Shown here piece after piece: positions 63,335 to 64,000 of a DNA stretch of 64,000 nt. The stretch is from NCBI RefSeq assembly GCF_018343515.1, contig NZ_JAGYPD010000006.1, positions 186,001-250,000 on the forward strand, written 5' to 3'. The notes beneath the pieces were generated by a model. The model had not been told where the DNA came from, searched no databases, and saw nothing but the letters and a program-made list of their open reading frames with translations. The DNA is from Bacillus sp. FJAT-50079. GTDB taxonomy: Bacteria; Bacillota; Bacilli; Bacillales; Bacillaceae_C. Both the position numbers and the translations under genes were made by a program. Every line of letters begins with the position of its first letter. Within the stretch, counting starts at the first letter, position 1.

Positions 63335-63358
63335 AACTCCCGAGATGGGAGTTTTTCT
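63333..63358 (+). terminator. Intrinsic terminator after yodJ
   Basis: AAACTCCC pairs with GGGAGTTT around GAGAT, followed by Ts. Confidence 0.85.
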
Positions 63359-63449
63359 TCTTGATGCAGATTGGCCATCTTTTTGCTCAAGTCCTCCCCA
63401 TCTATAAGTCATAGGCTGGATGCTGTAATAGAGGGAGCTCCAATTCAAA

Positions 63450-63680
63450 TTAAGCCTGCGGCGGATGTTCCAAATTTTTAGAGGAACTTTTGGGAAAGTT
63501 CAGCAAGATATGAACAAAATTATGTAGATACGTCATTGTTCGGAAAAATTGGCTATTTCTTCGATTTCTTTCTAAGTAATACGACTGCGCTTCTTGAAAG
63601 ACACGTAGCTCTTTCCCATTAGCTGAAAAACTGATAAAATATAGTGGTCGGTAATTAAATAGAGAATCAGAGGGTTGCAT
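63450..63680 (-). other. Antisense open frame of 76 codons in the yodJ-ctpA gap, status unclear
   Basis: Minus-strand frame beginning MQPSDSLFNYRPLYFISFSA and containing ELRVFQEAQSYYLERNRRNS and THLHN-like MTYLHNFVHILLNFPKSS. It looks protein-like in composition but has no ribosome site. The 366-nt gap otherwise holds a weak ctpA promoter candidate (TTCCCA 63613-63618, TAAAAT 63635-63640). Confidence 0.25.
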
Positions 63681-63700
63681 CTCTGCGGGGAATGAAAGTG

Positions 63701-64000
63701 GTGAATGGAATGGTAGAAAATAATGATCATAAAGATACGAACGGTCCGTCGGAAAATAATCGGTATATACGAATGAAAAAGTTTACATTTGTCATGTTAC
63801 TATTTTTACTCGTGTTTTCCACCGCTGGTATTACATTAGTAGCATTAGCATTTGGTGATGAAAAAGCGGTTAATGTAGGTGTACAAGAACGCAAGGAATT
63901 TACAAAGCTGTATAATGCATACGACGAACTAAAAAAGAGCTATTTTCAAGATGTGAATCAAGCGGCATTGCTGGATGGTGCAATCGATGGGATGATGAAA
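63701..64000 (+). CDS. ctpA: C-terminal processing protease CtpA/CtpB, 3' truncated
   Basis: Only the N-terminus is in the window: a polar cytoplasmic stretch, one membrane helix (FVMLLFLLVFSTAGITLVALAF), then YNAYDELKKSYFQDVNQAALLDGAIDGMMK, the N-terminal helical segment that precedes PDZ and S41 protease domains. Start uncertain among ATG 63692, GTG 63701 and ATG 63710, all in frame; GCGGGG best suits 63701. Frame is open to the window edge. ctpA beside yodJ agrees with B. subtilis. Confidence 0.82.
   Translation, partial: MNGMVENNDHKDTNGPSENNRYIRMKKFTFVMLLFLLVFSTAGITLVALAFGDEKAVNVGVQERKEFTKLYNAYDELKKSYFQDVNQAALLDGAIDGMMK

Overview
This window reads as one contiguous chromosomal segment of a low-G+C, endospore-forming member of the Bacillaceae. 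Gene content and order closely follow the Bacillus subtilis yp-region (birA-panBCD-dinG-ypmB-aspB-asnS-dnaD-nth-ypoC-ponA-recU-yppE-yppG-yprAB-cotD-ypsA-gpsB-rnpB-ypsC-ypvA-xpt-pbuX, then the aro/his/tyr block, then ypcP/ypeP/cspD, ypgR/brxA/ypjP, thyA/dfrA, yplQ, ypmRS, msrAB, ypqE, yozE/D, deoD, yodJ and ctpA). Product assignments come from recognised motifs, lengths and gene order remembered from Bacillus; no database search was run. Sporulation ability is inferred from cotD-like, yppG-like and YjcZ-like genes. No prophage, CRISPR array, tRNA or rRNA was seen.

Layout. 1-11.4 kb: biotin ligase (5' truncated by the window), pantothenate operon behind a pan-motif RNA leader with attenuator, a 317-bp MITE-like repeat, then DinG nuclease/helicase, YpmB, aspartate aminotransferase, AsnRS, DnaD, endonuclease III and YpoC. 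11.4-21.9 kb: a four-unit ~52-bp tandem repeat, PBP1A/RecU on the minus strand, small Bacillus-specific genes, a second MITE-like copy, the MrfA/MrfB (YprA/YprB) mitomycin-repair helicase/exonuclease pair, a CotD-like coat protein, YpsA and GpsB. 22.2-28.5 kb: RNase P RNA, YpsC methyltransferase, a second XPD/DinG-type helicase (YpvA, with Fe-S cysteines) and the guanine-riboswitch-controlled xpt-pbuX operon. 28.5-37 kb: aromatic amino-acid block: divergent DAHP synthase/chorismate mutase, a T-box leader, then aroF-hisC-tyrA-aroE, with no aroB, aroH or trp genes in between; then type III PKS (BcsA) and YpbQ.

37-50.8 kb: bacterial dynamin DynA, a rhodanese, YpcP exonuclease, a frameshifted secreted-protein gene, two RNase H-fold genes on either side of a dispersed repeat, YpeQ-like zinc finger, CspD, MntR, a methyltransferase, ABC-F protein YfmR, YpgR and bacilliredoxin BrxA. 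50.8-64 kb: a 24-residue membrane peptide, YpjP, an HExxH metalloprotease resembling the anthrax-lethal-factor-like family, thyA-dfrA, a two-gene cassette encoding an Asp-box (BNR) exported protein and a membrane protein, a 20.5-bp-periodic repeat array, hemolysin III-like YplQ, a DegV/FakB protein, GDSL lipase YpmR, YpmS, MsrA/MsrB, PTS IIA-Glc, small spore-type and cytosolic proteins, DeoD, a VanY-type carboxypeptidase lipoprotein and the 5' end of a CtpA/CtpB protease.

Most of the window is ordinary conserved core. The least explained material is in the spacers (paired MITE-like elements, two tandem arrays, dispersed palindromic elements, a hairpin without a U-tract where the trp genes would be) and in a few accessory genes (BNR cassette, lethal-factor-like protease, tiny membrane peptide). 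I did not find a clear new defence or biosynthetic system.
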